Position numbers and translations under genes: made by a program. 64,000 nt of DNA from Streptobacillus moniliformis DSM 12112. GTDB taxonomy: Bacteria; Fusobacteriota; Fusobacteriia; Fusobacteriales; Leptotrichiaceae. The notes beneath the pieces were generated by a model that did not search any database, was not told where the DNA came from, and was given only the letters and a program-made list of their open reading frames with translations. Positions 54,301 to 62,224 of the stretch are shown piece after piece (position 1 is the stretch's first letter; each line of letters opens with the position of its first letter). The stretch lies in NCBI RefSeq assembly GCF_000024565.1, contig NC_013515.1:372001-436000 (forward strand), given 5' to 3'.

Positions 54301-57300
54301 GAAAAGACTAAAACTTTAACTATAGGACTTGCAGAGAATTTAGTAGGAATAAATACTATAACAACTAAGAAGAGTGCAAACAATGAACAAACAGTATTAT
54401 CTCAAACTGGTCTTAAAGTTACAGGAAAAGATAGTAAAGAAACATTAGTTACATCTGAAAATGTAGAAGTAAAAAATGGTACAGATAAGACAACATTATC
54501 AGCAAGTGGATTAAAAATCACAGATAAAGATGGAAAAGATGACAAACAAACAAATGAACTTACTAAAACTTCTATAACATTAAAAGATAAGAGTAATAAT
54601 AAAGAAGTTACGAACACTATAACAGCAGATAAAAGTGAAATAACTAATAATACTGGAGATAAAACAACTATTACAGCAGATAAAATAACTGTAGCAAATG
54701 GAACTGATAAGGTAGAAATTACTAAAAATTCTTTACTAGGTGCAACTACTATTGGTAAAGATGCTAATAATAGTTTAATATTTGGTAATGGTAATGGTGA
54801 TAATACATCTACAATGTTAAAAGTTGGTGGAAAAGAATTAACATTCACTAAAGCAGGAGAACATATAAAGATATCAAATGTAGCAAATGGAAAAGATGAT
54901 AACGATGCTGTAAATGTATCACAACTTAAAGAATATGCAAAAGCTTTAGGTGGAAATGCTAAGTTTGAAAATGGTAATCTTGTAGGACCTATATATAAAT
55001 TAAAAGCTGGTAATGATAATACAACAGACTATAAGGATGTAGGAAAGGCATTAGAGTCATTAGATAATGCTTTAACTACTTCAAATAATAATATAAAAAC
55101 TTTAGAAGGCAAAGCAATAACATTCCAAGGAAATGGAAATACAGATAAGGTAGAAAGAAAATTAGGAGAAACTTTAAAGATACAAGGTGAAGGAACAGTT
55201 ACAGGAAATACAGCTGCTAACAATATTAAAGTTACAAAGAATGATTCTAATGATGGATTAGATGTTAAACTTACTGAAAATTTAAAGAACCTAAATAGTA
55301 TAGAAACAAAAGACAATAATGGAAATAAAACAAAAATTACAACAGAAGGTATAGAAGCTACTAATGGAACTGATAAAGCTAATTTAGCAGCAGATAAATT
55401 AACATTCGGACCGAAAGAATCTACTTCAGCAGATAAAACAAGTACAACTATTGAAAAATCAGGAATAACTGTAAAAAATAAAGAAGGAAAAGATTCAGTA
55501 ACAATAAAATCTGGAGATAATGGTGGAACAATAGAAGTTAAATCTAAAGATGGAAATTCAAGTATTAAAATAGATGGAGAAAAAGGTTCTATTACTGGAC
55601 TTAAAGATATAGATCCTAATGAAACAGATGGAAGTATAGCAGTTAATAAAAATTATGTTGATAGTAAAATAAAAGCAATAGCTAATGGACCATTTGAATA
55701 TGAATCAAATGGAGAAAAAGTAGTAAGAGGACAAGATAATAAACTGTATAAAGAATCTGATTTAAATAAACATTACTATGATGAAAAAGAAAAAAAATAT
55801 AAACCTAAAAATAATAATAATGGAATGAATGGACCAAAAGCATTAGAAAATAAAGATGTAACAGTAAATGTAATGCCTAAGAATGGAACACCAATATCAA
55901 TAGGAAATGTGGCAAGTATTCTAGGAGAAGAAGCAACTACAACATCAGATAAAGCTGCTGAAAAAGTTAAAGAACTAATTGGAAATTCTGATAATAGCAA
56001 AAACAAAGTAGCAACAGGAACAGACATATTAGCCTTAGCAAAAGCAGGAATAAGCTTTGAAGGTAATACAGGTTCAGGAGAAAAAATACATAGAAACCTA
56101 GGAGAACAAGTAACCATTAAAGGTGAAGGAACAGACAATAAAGATAACTTTACTAGTGCAAGTGGAAACATACAAGTTAAATCAGATAAAGCTAAAAGTG
56201 AATTAACAGTAAAACTATCAGATAAGTTAACTAACATGACTTCATTTGAAACAAAAGAATTAGATGATAATGGAAATAAATCTAAAGTTAAACTAGATAA
56301 AGAAGGACTAACTACAATTAATAAGACAGATGATAATAAATACATAATGTCTAAAACAGGACCAAATGGAACTGAAATAGGTAAATATGATAATGATCCA
56401 TTAATGAATAACAATACTTCACCAACAAATAGTGCAAAATATACATTAGAAGGAACAACAATAAAAGATGATAAAGGAAGTTCTAACCTAACATCAAATA
56501 CATTAACTTTAAAAGATAAAGATAATAAACAAGGAATAACATTAGATAATAAAGCTGAAACTCCAACTATTTCTTTATCAAATAATAAAGGAGAAGAAAC
56601 AGTTAAAATATATGGAGGAAATGGAAAAGATAAAGAATCATCAATATCATTTAAGGTAGATAATGATAAAGGATTAGGAGTAGTAAAAGGTTTAAGAGAT
56701 CTAACAGATAATGATCCAGGACATTATGCAGTAAATAAGAGATATGTAGATAATAAATTAAATGGAGCTTTAGGAGGGGTAGCAAATGCAATAGCAGTAG
56801 CAAGTATACCACAGATAAATGGAAAGGGACATAATATAGGAGCATCATATGGATATTATGAAGGACATTCAGCCTTTGCATTAGGGTTAAGTGGAATAAA
56901 TGAAAGAGGAAATGTATTATATAAGGCAAACTTATCATTAAATACAAGAGGAAATGTAGGTATAGGAGCAGGGATAGGATATCAGTTTGGAGGAGATGAT
57001 GTAAGAAGAGAAGAAGTAATAATAGAAAATAATCCTTCAAATGATATAAGAGATAGATTGATTGAACAAAATGAAAAGTTAATTAATCAGAATAAGAAGT
57101 TAGAAGAAGATAATGATAGATTAAGAAGAGAAAATGATAGGATAGGAGATGAGATAAAAGAGTTAAGAGAAAGAATAAAAGCAATAGAAAAAATTAAGAT
57201 GAATGAAGATGACTTATACACACTAGATGGATATAGATTAGGTATACATGAGTTAACAAAGAGCCAAGAAGAGATGTTAATGAATATAGTAAGAGAGTTA

Positions 57301-57549
57301 AATGAGAACTATAAGAATAGGAAGATATATATAACAGGATATACAGATAATGTATCGGGAGAGAATTTAAATCTTGAGTTAGGTTTAAAGAGAGCAAATG
57401 TAGTAGCAAAGAAACTAAGAGAGTTAGGCTTAGATATGAGTATATCAATAAGGAAGGTAAGTTCATCAGGATATAATAACATAGTAGAAACAAATAAGAG
57501 TTCAAATGGAAGGTCTTCTAATAGAAGGGTGGAGATTGAATTAAGGTAA
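51328..57549 (+). CDS. Trimeric autotransporter adhesin (YadA-like) with C-terminal OmpA domain
   Basis: A 2073-residue surface fibre. An extended signal peptide precedes one hydrophobic span (about 27-47). The YadA-like head follows (about 80-650), with many SIAIG/SVVIG-type left-handed repeats (NSIAIGTEVYS, GSIAIGSRSIAYADGSTALG). The stalk (about 660-1780) has necks DAVNVAQLK near 677 and 927 and DAVNVSQLK near 1192, and three related FxG-like modules. The YadA anchor (about 1790-1889; ALGGVANAIAVASIPQ, GIGAGIGYQFG) should trimerise as a 12-strand barrel. Unusually the chain continues: a coiled coil (about 1900-1958) and an OmpA-like peptidoglycan-binding domain (about 1962-2073; YITGYTDNVSGENL, NRRVEIELR). 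Expression is probably phase-variable. Likely adhesin; ligand unknown. Confidence 0.92.
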   Translation: MKDIKVQKLKSFLKNKVSINDKLVIRYFILGIAGLSAMSYGAYLAIDDSKGTIGKSGKSSEDGENNSKNNVILAKYENTNNTSSSVVIGAGGKTYGKGSENVVIGFNTKSEGKQSVVIGANTKSELERSVILGNNSYVYKDYFKINNGVNDGDGQGVAIGNSVYSTGQATSIGNNTYAIGRSSIAIGNDDITEYKQSITDHDYKEYFKQLYEKIDENGNIYGYAKNGNTSSDNKKKNIYSPTLAQGHGSIAIGSRSIAYADGSTALGTLAFALKKGSTAVGTLTRAEGEGAIAIGRETNVFANNAIASGNKTLVLEEGGAAYGLSAISGGQNSIAIGTEVYSNVEYDYEGKIKLKSNSKDVNTNLFGMLNDYGDVASKEDKRGLYGFDLNGVAKTILGLGTDTPLSNVMDAKKETYLKSGDYFIGVKSYIDGIEKAFVEAKDDKDVKTDILKIKKEIKNGVKDIAKSSGKNAIVVGSKSGAFGDNGIALGRGSFSLKENSISIGSYSFTKEKNSIALGIAARALGEGSIAFGNGSGVDIDGKNSMVYGHGSVAYAPNSIILGVNSRVWGTSKDGDSIIIGNDANISELKDSSNKKIEGHNGKSVLALGNQTNATLDNSVALGYLSATDYEKSDLDKSGYTARGSYSIPSSAKVGVISVGKKGYERRIINVASGYRDSDAVNVAQLKTLEDRLDGVTEETDDKVRYFSVNTDNDLKDIARKEVDYRNYVKLKTQMLTIDARKKSGENINDDSVKELKDKVEDLEKKEKIKEHADKIKALSIDDSKYSPNGKFDIDKYLQDLEKAKQEDSSDDKINSILKDDEKKKIEEANYSNKGAKGKNSIAIGHSASTDKTAENAIAIGNGTKATIKDSIVLGSGSESTADVNKAGYDITNSNSNSGAAWKPTHGEFAIGKDSTITRRITGVAAGEKDTDAVNVAQLKQLASGLLKDKELIFVGNTGGDVKVKIGETLNIKGEGTVANGTAANNLKVTADEKTKTLTIGLAENLVGINTITTKKSANNEQTVLSQTGLKVTGKDSKETLVTSENVEVKNGTDKTTLSASGLKITDKDGKDDKQTNELTKTSITLKDKSNNKEVTNTITADKSEITNNTGDKTTITADKITVANGTDKVEITKNSLLGATTIGKDANNSLIFGNGNGDNTSTMLKVGGKELTFTKAGEHIKISNVANGKDDNDAVNVSQLKEYAKALGGNAKFENGNLVGPIYKLKAGNDNTTDYKDVGKALESLDNALTTSNNNIKTLEGKAITFQGNGNTDKVERKLGETLKIQGEGTVTGNTAANNIKVTKNDSNDGLDVKLTENLKNLNSIETKDNNGNKTKITTEGIEATNGTDKANLAADKLTFGPKESTSADKTSTTIEKSGITVKNKEGKDSVTIKSGDNGGTIEVKSKDGNSSIKIDGEKGSITGLKDIDPNETDGSIAVNKNYVDSKIKAIANGPFEYESNGEKVVRGQDNKLYKESDLNKHYYDEKEKKYKPKNNNNGMNGPKALENKDVTVNVMPKNGTPISIGNVASILGEEATTTSDKAAEKVKELIGNSDNSKNKVATGTDILALAKAGISFEGNTGSGEKIHRNLGEQVTIKGEGTDNKDNFTSASGNIQVKSDKAKSELTVKLSDKLTNMTSFETKELDDNGNKSKVKLDKEGLTTINKTDDNKYIMSKTGPNGTEIGKYDNDPLMNNNTSPTNSAKYTLEGTTIKDDKGSSNLTSNTLTLKDKDNKQGITLDNKAETPTISLSNNKGEETVKIYGGNGKDKESSISFKVDNDKGLGVVKGLRDLTDNDPGHYAVNKRYVDNKLNGALGGVANAIAVASIPQINGKGHNIGASYGYYEGHSAFALGLSGINERGNVLYKANLSLNTRGNVGIGAGIGYQFGGDDVRREEVIIENNPSNDIRDRLIEQNEKLINQNKKLEEDNDRLRRENDRIGDEIKELRERIKAIEKIKMNEDDLYTLDGYRLGIHELTKSQEEMLMNIVRELNENYKNRKIYITGYTDNVSGENLNLELGLKRANVVAKKLRELGLDMSISIRKVSSSGYNNIVETNKSSNGRSSNRRVEIELR
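54163..56690 (+). repeat. Three diverged stalk modules of about 310 residues
   Basis: Copies begin at 54163, 55102 and 56035, i.e. 939 and 933 bases apart. Each opens with a pattern like IxFxGNTG...GExLxIKGEGT and continues with SxETK and NGxKTKI-type segments. They are diverged at DNA level, so recent slippage is unlikely. The third copy is cut short by the anchor. Confidence 0.7.
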
Positions 57550-57552
57550 TTA

Positions 57553-57591
57553 AAAAGATCCTCTTTATGTGATGTAAGAGGATCATTTTTT
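57553..57591. terminator. Bidirectional terminator between the autotransporter and the minus-strand ABC gene
   Basis: GATCCTCTT (57557-57565) pairs with AAGAGGATC (57576-57584). AAAAA on the left and TTTTTT on the right give a T-tail in either direction. The genes converge here. Confidence 0.9.
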
Positions 57592-57592
57592 A

Positions 57593-58285
57593 TTACAATT
57601 CTAATTTTTGGTCTAATAAATAGCCACCTAATTTGATAAATAATATTACACAAAATGATTGTATTACAATATCTGTTATTAATGCCGATATTACACTATT
57701 ATTTTCAAAAATGATGTTAAATCTAAAATATGTAACTACCACCATTATAATTACGAATATGAATATCCATAAGAAATACATATTTTTTGACTTAAATAAA
57801 TAGTGTGTTATAGTTATACTTAAATAAATTGTAATAATTGAAAATACAATAAATAAAAGTGATGATATACCAGTTAAGACAACATTTGTATCAATATGCT
57901 CTATTAGTAGTGCTACTGGAAATTCAATAGGCAATCCTTCTATCCAAAAAAGTGAAAAAAAGTATAACGGTGATAAAAGAACAATAAATACAAAGTAAAT
58001 TATTATTTTACCCAAAAAATATGTATAACCAGATATAGGTAATGAAAAAGTGAAATATCCTGTATCTGAATAAAGATCTTTAGAAAAGTTCTTTATATAA
58101 TAGAAAAGCGTTGAAAAATATGCAGCTGAAATACATAATCTTGTTATCATTTTAGGTAAAGAATAAGCACTAGAGTCTATATAATATAATATTTTTGATA
58201 CAATTGTTAATACTATAAATGAGAACAATATTATTGAATTAAATCTCCAGTTTCTTTTAAACTCATATTTTAAAAATTTAAGCAT
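57593..58285 (-). CDS. ABC transporter membrane protein
   Basis: A 230-residue protein with six hydrophobic segments (for example NSIILFSFIVLTIVSKILYYI, LGKIIIYFVFIVLLSPLYFFS) and no ATPase motif, fitting an ABC-2-like membrane subunit for the ATPase encoded just upstream. The start on the minus strand is ATG 58285, inside the end of the ATPase gene (overlap 8 bases), with GAAGG as ribosome site; an in-frame GTG at 58294 is less likely. No substrate motif. It is the last of gntR-ATPase-permease. Confidence 0.82.
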   Translation of the reverse strand: MLKFLKYEFKRNWRFNSIILFSFIVLTIVSKILYYIDSSAYSLPKMITRLCISAAYFSTLFYYIKNFSKDLYSDTGYFTFSLPISGYTYFLGKIIIYFVFIVLLSPLYFFSLFWIEGLPIEFPVALLIEHIDTNVVLTGISSLLFIVFSIITIYLSITITHYLFKSKNMYFLWIFIFVIIMVVVTYFRFNIIFENNSVISALITDIVIQSFCVILFIKLGGYLLDQKLEL

Positions 58286-58988
58286 TATTATCACCTTCTT
58301 TAAATATCTCTTTATATAATTCTTCTATAGTTAATCCACTATTTTCTCTTAATTCATCTACCTTATATACTTTATCTATCTTTCCATCTTTTAGGAAAGC
58401 AACTTCATCAAATATTCTTTCTATATCTTTTATTAAATGAGTAGTAATAAGCATTGTAGAATTTTCTAATACATTTTCTATTATAATATTTAATATTTGA
58501 TCTCTTGTAATAACATCTACACCTGCTATAGGCTCATCTAGTATAAATATTTTAGCATTTCTTGATAAAGTTAATATTAAGAAAACTTTTTCTTTCATAC
58601 CCTTAGATAAAGAAGCTATTTCTGATTTGATATTTATTTTCATCTCATCTAAAAGTCTTACTGCCTTATTCATATCAAAATCAAAAAAGTCATTATATAA
58701 ATTTAATGCTTGATATACTTTAAGTGAATTATCTATGAAGTTTTTATCTGATAGATAACTAACCATGTTTTTAGTTTTAGTTGATGGTTTTAATCCATTT
58801 ATTAATACTTCACCACTACTTTCTTTTGCTAGTCCTGCAATTATTTTTAATAAAGTAGTTTTTCCACTACCGTTAGGACCTAATATTCCAACTATAGTAT
58901 TTTCTTTTAATGTTAAATTTAAATTATTTAGAACTACACTATTTAAATATTTTTTATTCAAATTTTTTATGTCTAATACATTTTTCAT
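58278..58988 (-). CDS. ABC transporter ATP-binding protein
   Basis: A 236-residue ATPase with Walker A GPNGSGKTT (about 36-44), Q-loop at VSYLSDKN, a weak signature region SLSKGMKEK and Walker B IFILDEPIAGVD, then TTHLI. The SLSKGMKEK signature and the C-terminal region are those of the YtrB/CcmA-like group found with GntR-YtrA regulators. It starts 1 base after the gntR stop and overlaps the membrane subunit. Confidence 0.9.
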   Translation of the reverse strand: MKNVLDIKNLNKKYLNSVVLNNLNLTLKENTIVGILGPNGSGKTTLLKIIAGLAKESSGEVLINGLKPSTKTKNMVSYLSDKNFIDNSLKVYQALNLYNDFFDFDMNKAVRLLDEMKINIKSEIASLSKGMKEKVFLILTLSRNAKIFILDEPIAGVDVITRDQILNIIIENVLENSTMLITTHLIKDIERIFDEVAFLKDGKIDKVYKVDELRENSGLTIEELYKEIFKEGDNNA

Positions 58989-58989
58989 T

Positions 58990-59343
58990 TTACTTACCCC
59001 TTTCTTTAATTTGAGCTATAATATCCTCGTTAGAAAAACCTAAAGAATACATCTTAGATAAAAATTCATCTAATACACTTTCTGAATGTATTGTAGTTAA
59101 TTTTTTTAAAATGTCCAAGTCTTCAGTAACAAAAGTTCCAACCCCTCTTTTAGTTACGGCTATTTTTTGAAGTTCAAGTTCTCTAAATGCATTTACTACT
59201 GTATTAGGATTTAGATTATATTTAATCGAAGCTTCTCTAATAGACATAAATTTATCTCCTGGTTTTAAGTTACCACTTAGAATATCTGATAAAAATATTT
59301 CAAACAGCTGTCTATATATAGGATATTTATTATTAAATTCCAT
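58990..59343 (-). CDS. GntR-family regulator, YtrA type
   Basis: A 117-residue GntR regulator. The winged helix-turn-helix YRQLFEIFLSDILSGNLKPGDKFMSIREASIKYNLNPNTVVNAFRELE-type region spans about 9-60 and is followed by only a short tail, the pattern of the YtrA subfamily. These small repressors sit in front of the ABC genes they control, as here. GGAGGTG precedes the minus-strand ATG. Its own promoter overlaps an inverted repeat, suggesting self-repression. Confidence 0.93.
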   Translation of the reverse strand: MEFNNKYPIYRQLFEIFLSDILSGNLKPGDKFMSIREASIKYNLNPNTVVNAFRELELQKIAVTKRGVGTFVTEDLDILKKLTTIHSESVLDEFLSKMYSLGFSNEDIIAQIKERGK

Positions 59344-59359
59344 AATTACACCTCCATAC

Positions 59360-59377
59360 TATTATAGTTAAATAATA
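59360..59377. promoter_or_regulatory. Candidate operator in the gntR promoter
   Basis: TATTAT (59360-59365) and its exact inverse ATAATA (59372-59377) separated by 6 bases. The second arm is itself the -10 box of the promoter, so a bound repressor would block transcription. Short and AT-only, hence modest confidence. Confidence 0.45.
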
Positions 59378-59400
59378 CACGAATTATGAAAAAATGTCAA
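59372..59400 (-). promoter_or_regulatory. Promoter of gntR-ABC operon
   Basis: On the minus strand TTGACA (59400-59395), 17-base spacer, TATTAT (59377-59372). Confidence 0.8.
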
Positions 59401-59427
59401 TATTAAAATAAGCTCTATTTTAATATT
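59399..59427 (-). terminator. AT-only hairpin after holA
   Basis: AATATTAAAATA and its inverse TATTTTAATATT (59399-59427) form a perfect AT stem over the holA stop. With no GC it is a weak terminator candidate, and the gntR promoter starts immediately after it. Confidence 0.4.
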
Positions 59428-60302
59428 TCTAATATGTATGCTTCCACCCCATCTTCTAATGGTAGCAATCCTGTTTTAATTTTTAAATCTGTTTCAAAGG
59501 AAAGAGATATTAATTCTTTTGTTCTATCCTTGCTAAAGTTTTTTAGAAATTGTATTTTCTTGAATACATAATATGGATTAAGATTTTTAAAAAATTTATG
59601 ATTTTCATATTGAGATTTAAAATTATTGTAATTAATATTTTTAATATCTAATATATGTAGTTTATACATAATTTCAAAATCATTACTTAAGGAAGAAAGT
59701 AAAGCCATATTTTCTTTTATAGGAAATTCTATCATTTTTTTATTAAGTATATCTTCTGTTAGATTGAAAATAAAAAAATTGGTATTCTTAGATAAAATGG
59801 GTTTAATATTATCAAATGAAAATTCTTCGCCATTTAAATACGAACATATTTTATCTATTTCATTTTTTAATGAATAAAAATCTTGCCCTATAATCTCTAA
59901 TATATTATTGCTATCCTTACTATTACACTTTAATCTTTCTTGTATGTATTTTATTAAAACATTCTTATTTTCTCTATCATCTAAAATTTCGTGTACTTCA
60001 AAATTATTTAAAAGTTCTTTTATCTTCTTATTTTCCTTGTTTGCCTCATAGTCTATAATTACATCTTTATCATTAAAAGTATTTAAGTTAACATTTTTTA
60101 TCACATTATTTATATCTTTCACTTTATTTGCATTTTTAAGTATTAAAATAGTCGGTTCACTAAAAAGTGATCCTGCATTTAATTCACTTAAAAATTCAGA
60201 TACTGTATTTTCATCAAAATACATCTTATTTTTATCGCTATTATTTAATATATTATCTATATAAATTTTTCTTGCACTTTTTCCTGAAATAAAATAGTTC
60301 AT
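59415..60302 (-). CDS. holA: DNA polymerase III delta subunit
   Basis: A 295-residue HolA, the clamp-loader subunit that opens the sliding clamp. The N-terminal MNYFISGKSARK opening, SLFSEPTILILKNANKV and DIIDYEANKE-type region (DVIDYEANKE) match the AAA-like domain of HolA, and NILEIIGQDFYSLKNEIDKICSYL is its middle-domain motif. No ATPase Walker motif is expected in delta. Length is a little below the usual 330-340. The ribosome site AGGAGG is 10 bases before the ATG on the minus strand. Confidence 0.85.
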   Translation of the reverse strand: MNYFISGKSARKIYIDNILNNSDKNKMYFDENTVSEFLSELNAGSLFSEPTILILKNANKVKDINNVIKNVNLNTFNDKDVIIDYEANKENKKIKELLNNFEVHEILDDRENKNVLIKYIQERLKCNSKDSNNILEIIGQDFYSLKNEIDKICSYLNGEEFSFDNIKPILSKNTNFFIFNLTEDILNKKMIEFPIKENMALLSSLSNDFEIMYKLHILDIKNINYNNFKSQYENHKFFKNLNPYYVFKKIQFLKNFSKDRTKELISLSFETDLKIKTGLLPLEDGVEAYILEILK

Positions 60303-60322
60303 TTTTACCTCCTAGCAGCCTA

Positions 60323-60352
60323 ATTATATCATAAAATATTATTTAAAGTAAA
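60323..60352 (-). promoter_or_regulatory. Promoter of holA
   Basis: On the minus strand TTTACT (60352-60347), 18-base spacer, TATAAT (60328-60323), followed by AGGAGG for holA. Confidence 0.65.
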
Positions 60353-60421
60353 ATTATATGATTTAGGATAAATAAGTTTAAAACTTTTGTATTTATGTTC
60401 TTTTAAACGCTTTAAAAATGA

Positions 60422-60450
60422 TTGAAAAATCTACTTAAATGTGCTATTAT
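60422..60450 (+). promoter_or_regulatory. Promoter of gatCAB
   Basis: TTGAAA (60422-60427), 17-base spacer, TATTAT (60445-60450) with TGC extended -10. It lies in a 193-base divergent region with holA. Confidence 0.8.
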
Positions 60451-60495
60451 CTAAAGTAGACGAATTTAATATGTTGGTAAGAAAGTAGGTAGAAA

Positions 60496-60792
60496 ATGGT
60501 TACTAAAGAAGAAGTAGTTAAATTAGCAAAACTATCTAAATTATCATTTGAAAAAAATGAATTAGAAGCTTTTCAAAAAGACTTAAATGATATATTTAAA
60601 TATATGGAAAGTTTAAATGAACTTAATTTAGAAAATGTAGAACCTTTATATAATATATTAGAAAATGAAGGAAAGATATATAAGCACGAACCAAAAATAG
60701 AAATGGATAAAAAGATGTTTTTAGAAAATGCTCCTAAAAATGATGAAAACTTTATTTCTATACCAGTAATGTTAGGTGATGGAAATGAATAA
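60496..60792 (+). CDS. gatC: Glutamyl-tRNA(Gln)/Asp-tRNA(Asn) amidotransferase subunit C
   Basis: A 98-residue GatC that bridges GatA and GatB. The family start MVTKEEVVKLAKLSKLSFEK-like region and NELNLENVEPLYN are clear. The GatCAB complex converts misacylated Glu-tRNA-Gln (or Asp-tRNA-Asn) to the correct amide form, replacing a missing GlnRS or AsnRS. Its last bases overlap gatA (TAA at 60790-60792). Confidence 0.92.
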   Translation: MVTKEEVVKLAKLSKLSFEKNELEAFQKDLNDIFKYMESLNELNLENVEPLYNILENEGKIYKHEPKIEMDKKMFLENAPKNDENFISIPVMLGDGNE

Positions 60793-62224
60793 AATATATA
60801 CTTTAACAGCAACTGAGATAGCTAACTTAATAAAAGATAAAAAAATAAGCTCAGAAGATGCAACAAGATCAATTTTAAATAGAATAGATGAAATGGAAGA
60901 TAAAATAGGAGCATTTGCTTCAGTTAATAAAGAAAATGCGATGGAAGCAGCAAAAAAGGCAGATGAAACAGAAATAACTAGTCTGTTACATGGAGTTCCT
61001 ATAGCTCTTAAAGATAATATAGTTTCTTTAGGAGAGCTAACTACATCAGCATCTAAAATATTATCAGGATATTATGGAACATATGATGCAACTGTAGTAA
61101 AAAGATTAAAAGAGGCTGATGTAGTTTTAGTTGGTAAAGCTAATATGGATGAATTTGCTATGGGTTCATCAAATGAAAATTCAAGCATTAAAGTAGTATC
61201 AAATCCTTGGGATTTAGAAAGAGTTCCAGGAGGATCAAGTGGTGGTTCAGCAGCAGCAGTTGCCTCTTTAGAAGTTCCTATAGCGTTAGGTACAGATACA
61301 GGAGGTTCAGTTAGACAACCAGCAGCTCTAACAGGGACCGTTGGATTAAAGCCTACTTATGGTAGGGTTTCAAGATATGGACTTATGGCATTTGGTTCAA
61401 GTCTTGATCAAGTAGGAATAATTGCAAGAACATCTGAAGATGTTGCGAAAACTTTAGAGATAATAGCAGGTGAAGATATTTATGATCCTACTACATCTGA
61501 TGTAGAAGTTCCTAAATACTCTGAATTACTAGATAAAGATATTAATGGTTTAAAAATAGGTATAGATAAGAAATTTTTTGAAGGACTATCTAATGAAATT
61601 AAAGAAAGTATAGAAAATGCATTAGATACTTTAGTTAAAATGGGTGCAGTTATAGTTGATATTAGCCTTGATTATGCTAAATATTCTATCCCAACTTATT
61701 ATATAATCTCATCTGCTGAGGCTTCATCTAATCTTTCAAGATATGATGGGATTCGTTATGGTCATAGAGCAGAAGCTGATAATGTAGAAGATGTATACAT
61801 TAAATCAAGAACAGAAGGATTTGGTAAAGAGGTTAAAAGAAGAATAATGATAGGTTCTTATGTACTTAGTTCAGGATTTTATGATGCTTATTACAAAAAA
61901 GCTTCTCAAGTAAGAAGATTAATCAAAAATGATTATCAGAAAGCATTTGAAAATGTAGATGTAATAATTACACCTACTACACCTAATGTAGCATTTAAAA
62001 AAGGTGAAAAATCAAATAATCCTATAGAAATGTATCTATCTGATATATATACAGTTTCAGTATCACTTGCAGGGTTACCAGCAATTTCCGTACCAGTAGG
62101 ATTTGTAAATAAATTACCAGTAGGAATGCAGATAATTTCTAACTACTTTAGAGAAGACTTATTATTAAATGTTACGCATAAATATGAAATGGAAAGAGGA
62201 AGAATTGATTATGAAAGAGTATGA
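60785..62224 (+). CDS. gatA: Glutamyl-tRNA(Gln)/Asp-tRNA(Asn) amidotransferase subunit A
   Basis: A 479-residue amidase-signature enzyme that frees ammonia from glutamine for the complex. The catalytic triad is Lys76 (PIALKDN), cis-Ser151 (PGGSSGGSAAAVAS) and Ser175 (GTDTGGSVRQP), the same spacing as in Staphylococcus GatA (79/154/178). I chose ATG 60785 among clustered starts (GTG 60776, ATG 60779) because TAGG lies about 8 bases before. It overlaps gatC at the front and gatB at the back, so all three are translated together. Confidence 0.96.
   Translation: MNKIYTLTATEIANLIKDKKISSEDATRSILNRIDEMEDKIGAFASVNKENAMEAAKKADETEITSLLHGVPIALKDNIVSLGELTTSASKILSGYYGTYDATVVKRLKEADVVLVGKANMDEFAMGSSNENSSIKVVSNPWDLERVPGGSSGGSAAAVASLEVPIALGTDTGGSVRQPAALTGTVGLKPTYGRVSRYGLMAFGSSLDQVGIIARTSEDVAKTLEIIAGEDIYDPTTSDVEVPKYSELLDKDINGLKIGIDKKFFEGLSNEIKESIENALDTLVKMGAVIVDISLDYAKYSIPTYYIISSAEASSNLSRYDGIRYGHRAEADNVEDVYIKSRTEGFGKEVKRRIMIGSYVLSSGFYDAYYKKASQVRRLIKNDYQKAFENVDVIITPTTPNVAFKKGEKSNNPIEMYLSDIYTVSVSLAGLPAISVPVGFVNKLPVGMQIISNYFREDLLLNVTHKYEMERGRIDYERV

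Noticed and set aside
54402-54848. Long minus-strand reading frames inside the autotransporter gene (also at 55029-55316, 55776-56414, 56651-57040 and others)
   Set aside because: They are antisense to a repetitive, Ser/Thr/Lys-coded gene, have no ribosome sites and show low-complexity leucine/serine-rich products. They are shadows of the real frame.
57561-57580. Possible recombination half-sites near the autotransporter end
   Set aside because: The only symmetric element is the bidirectional terminator hairpin, and the converging genes explain it.
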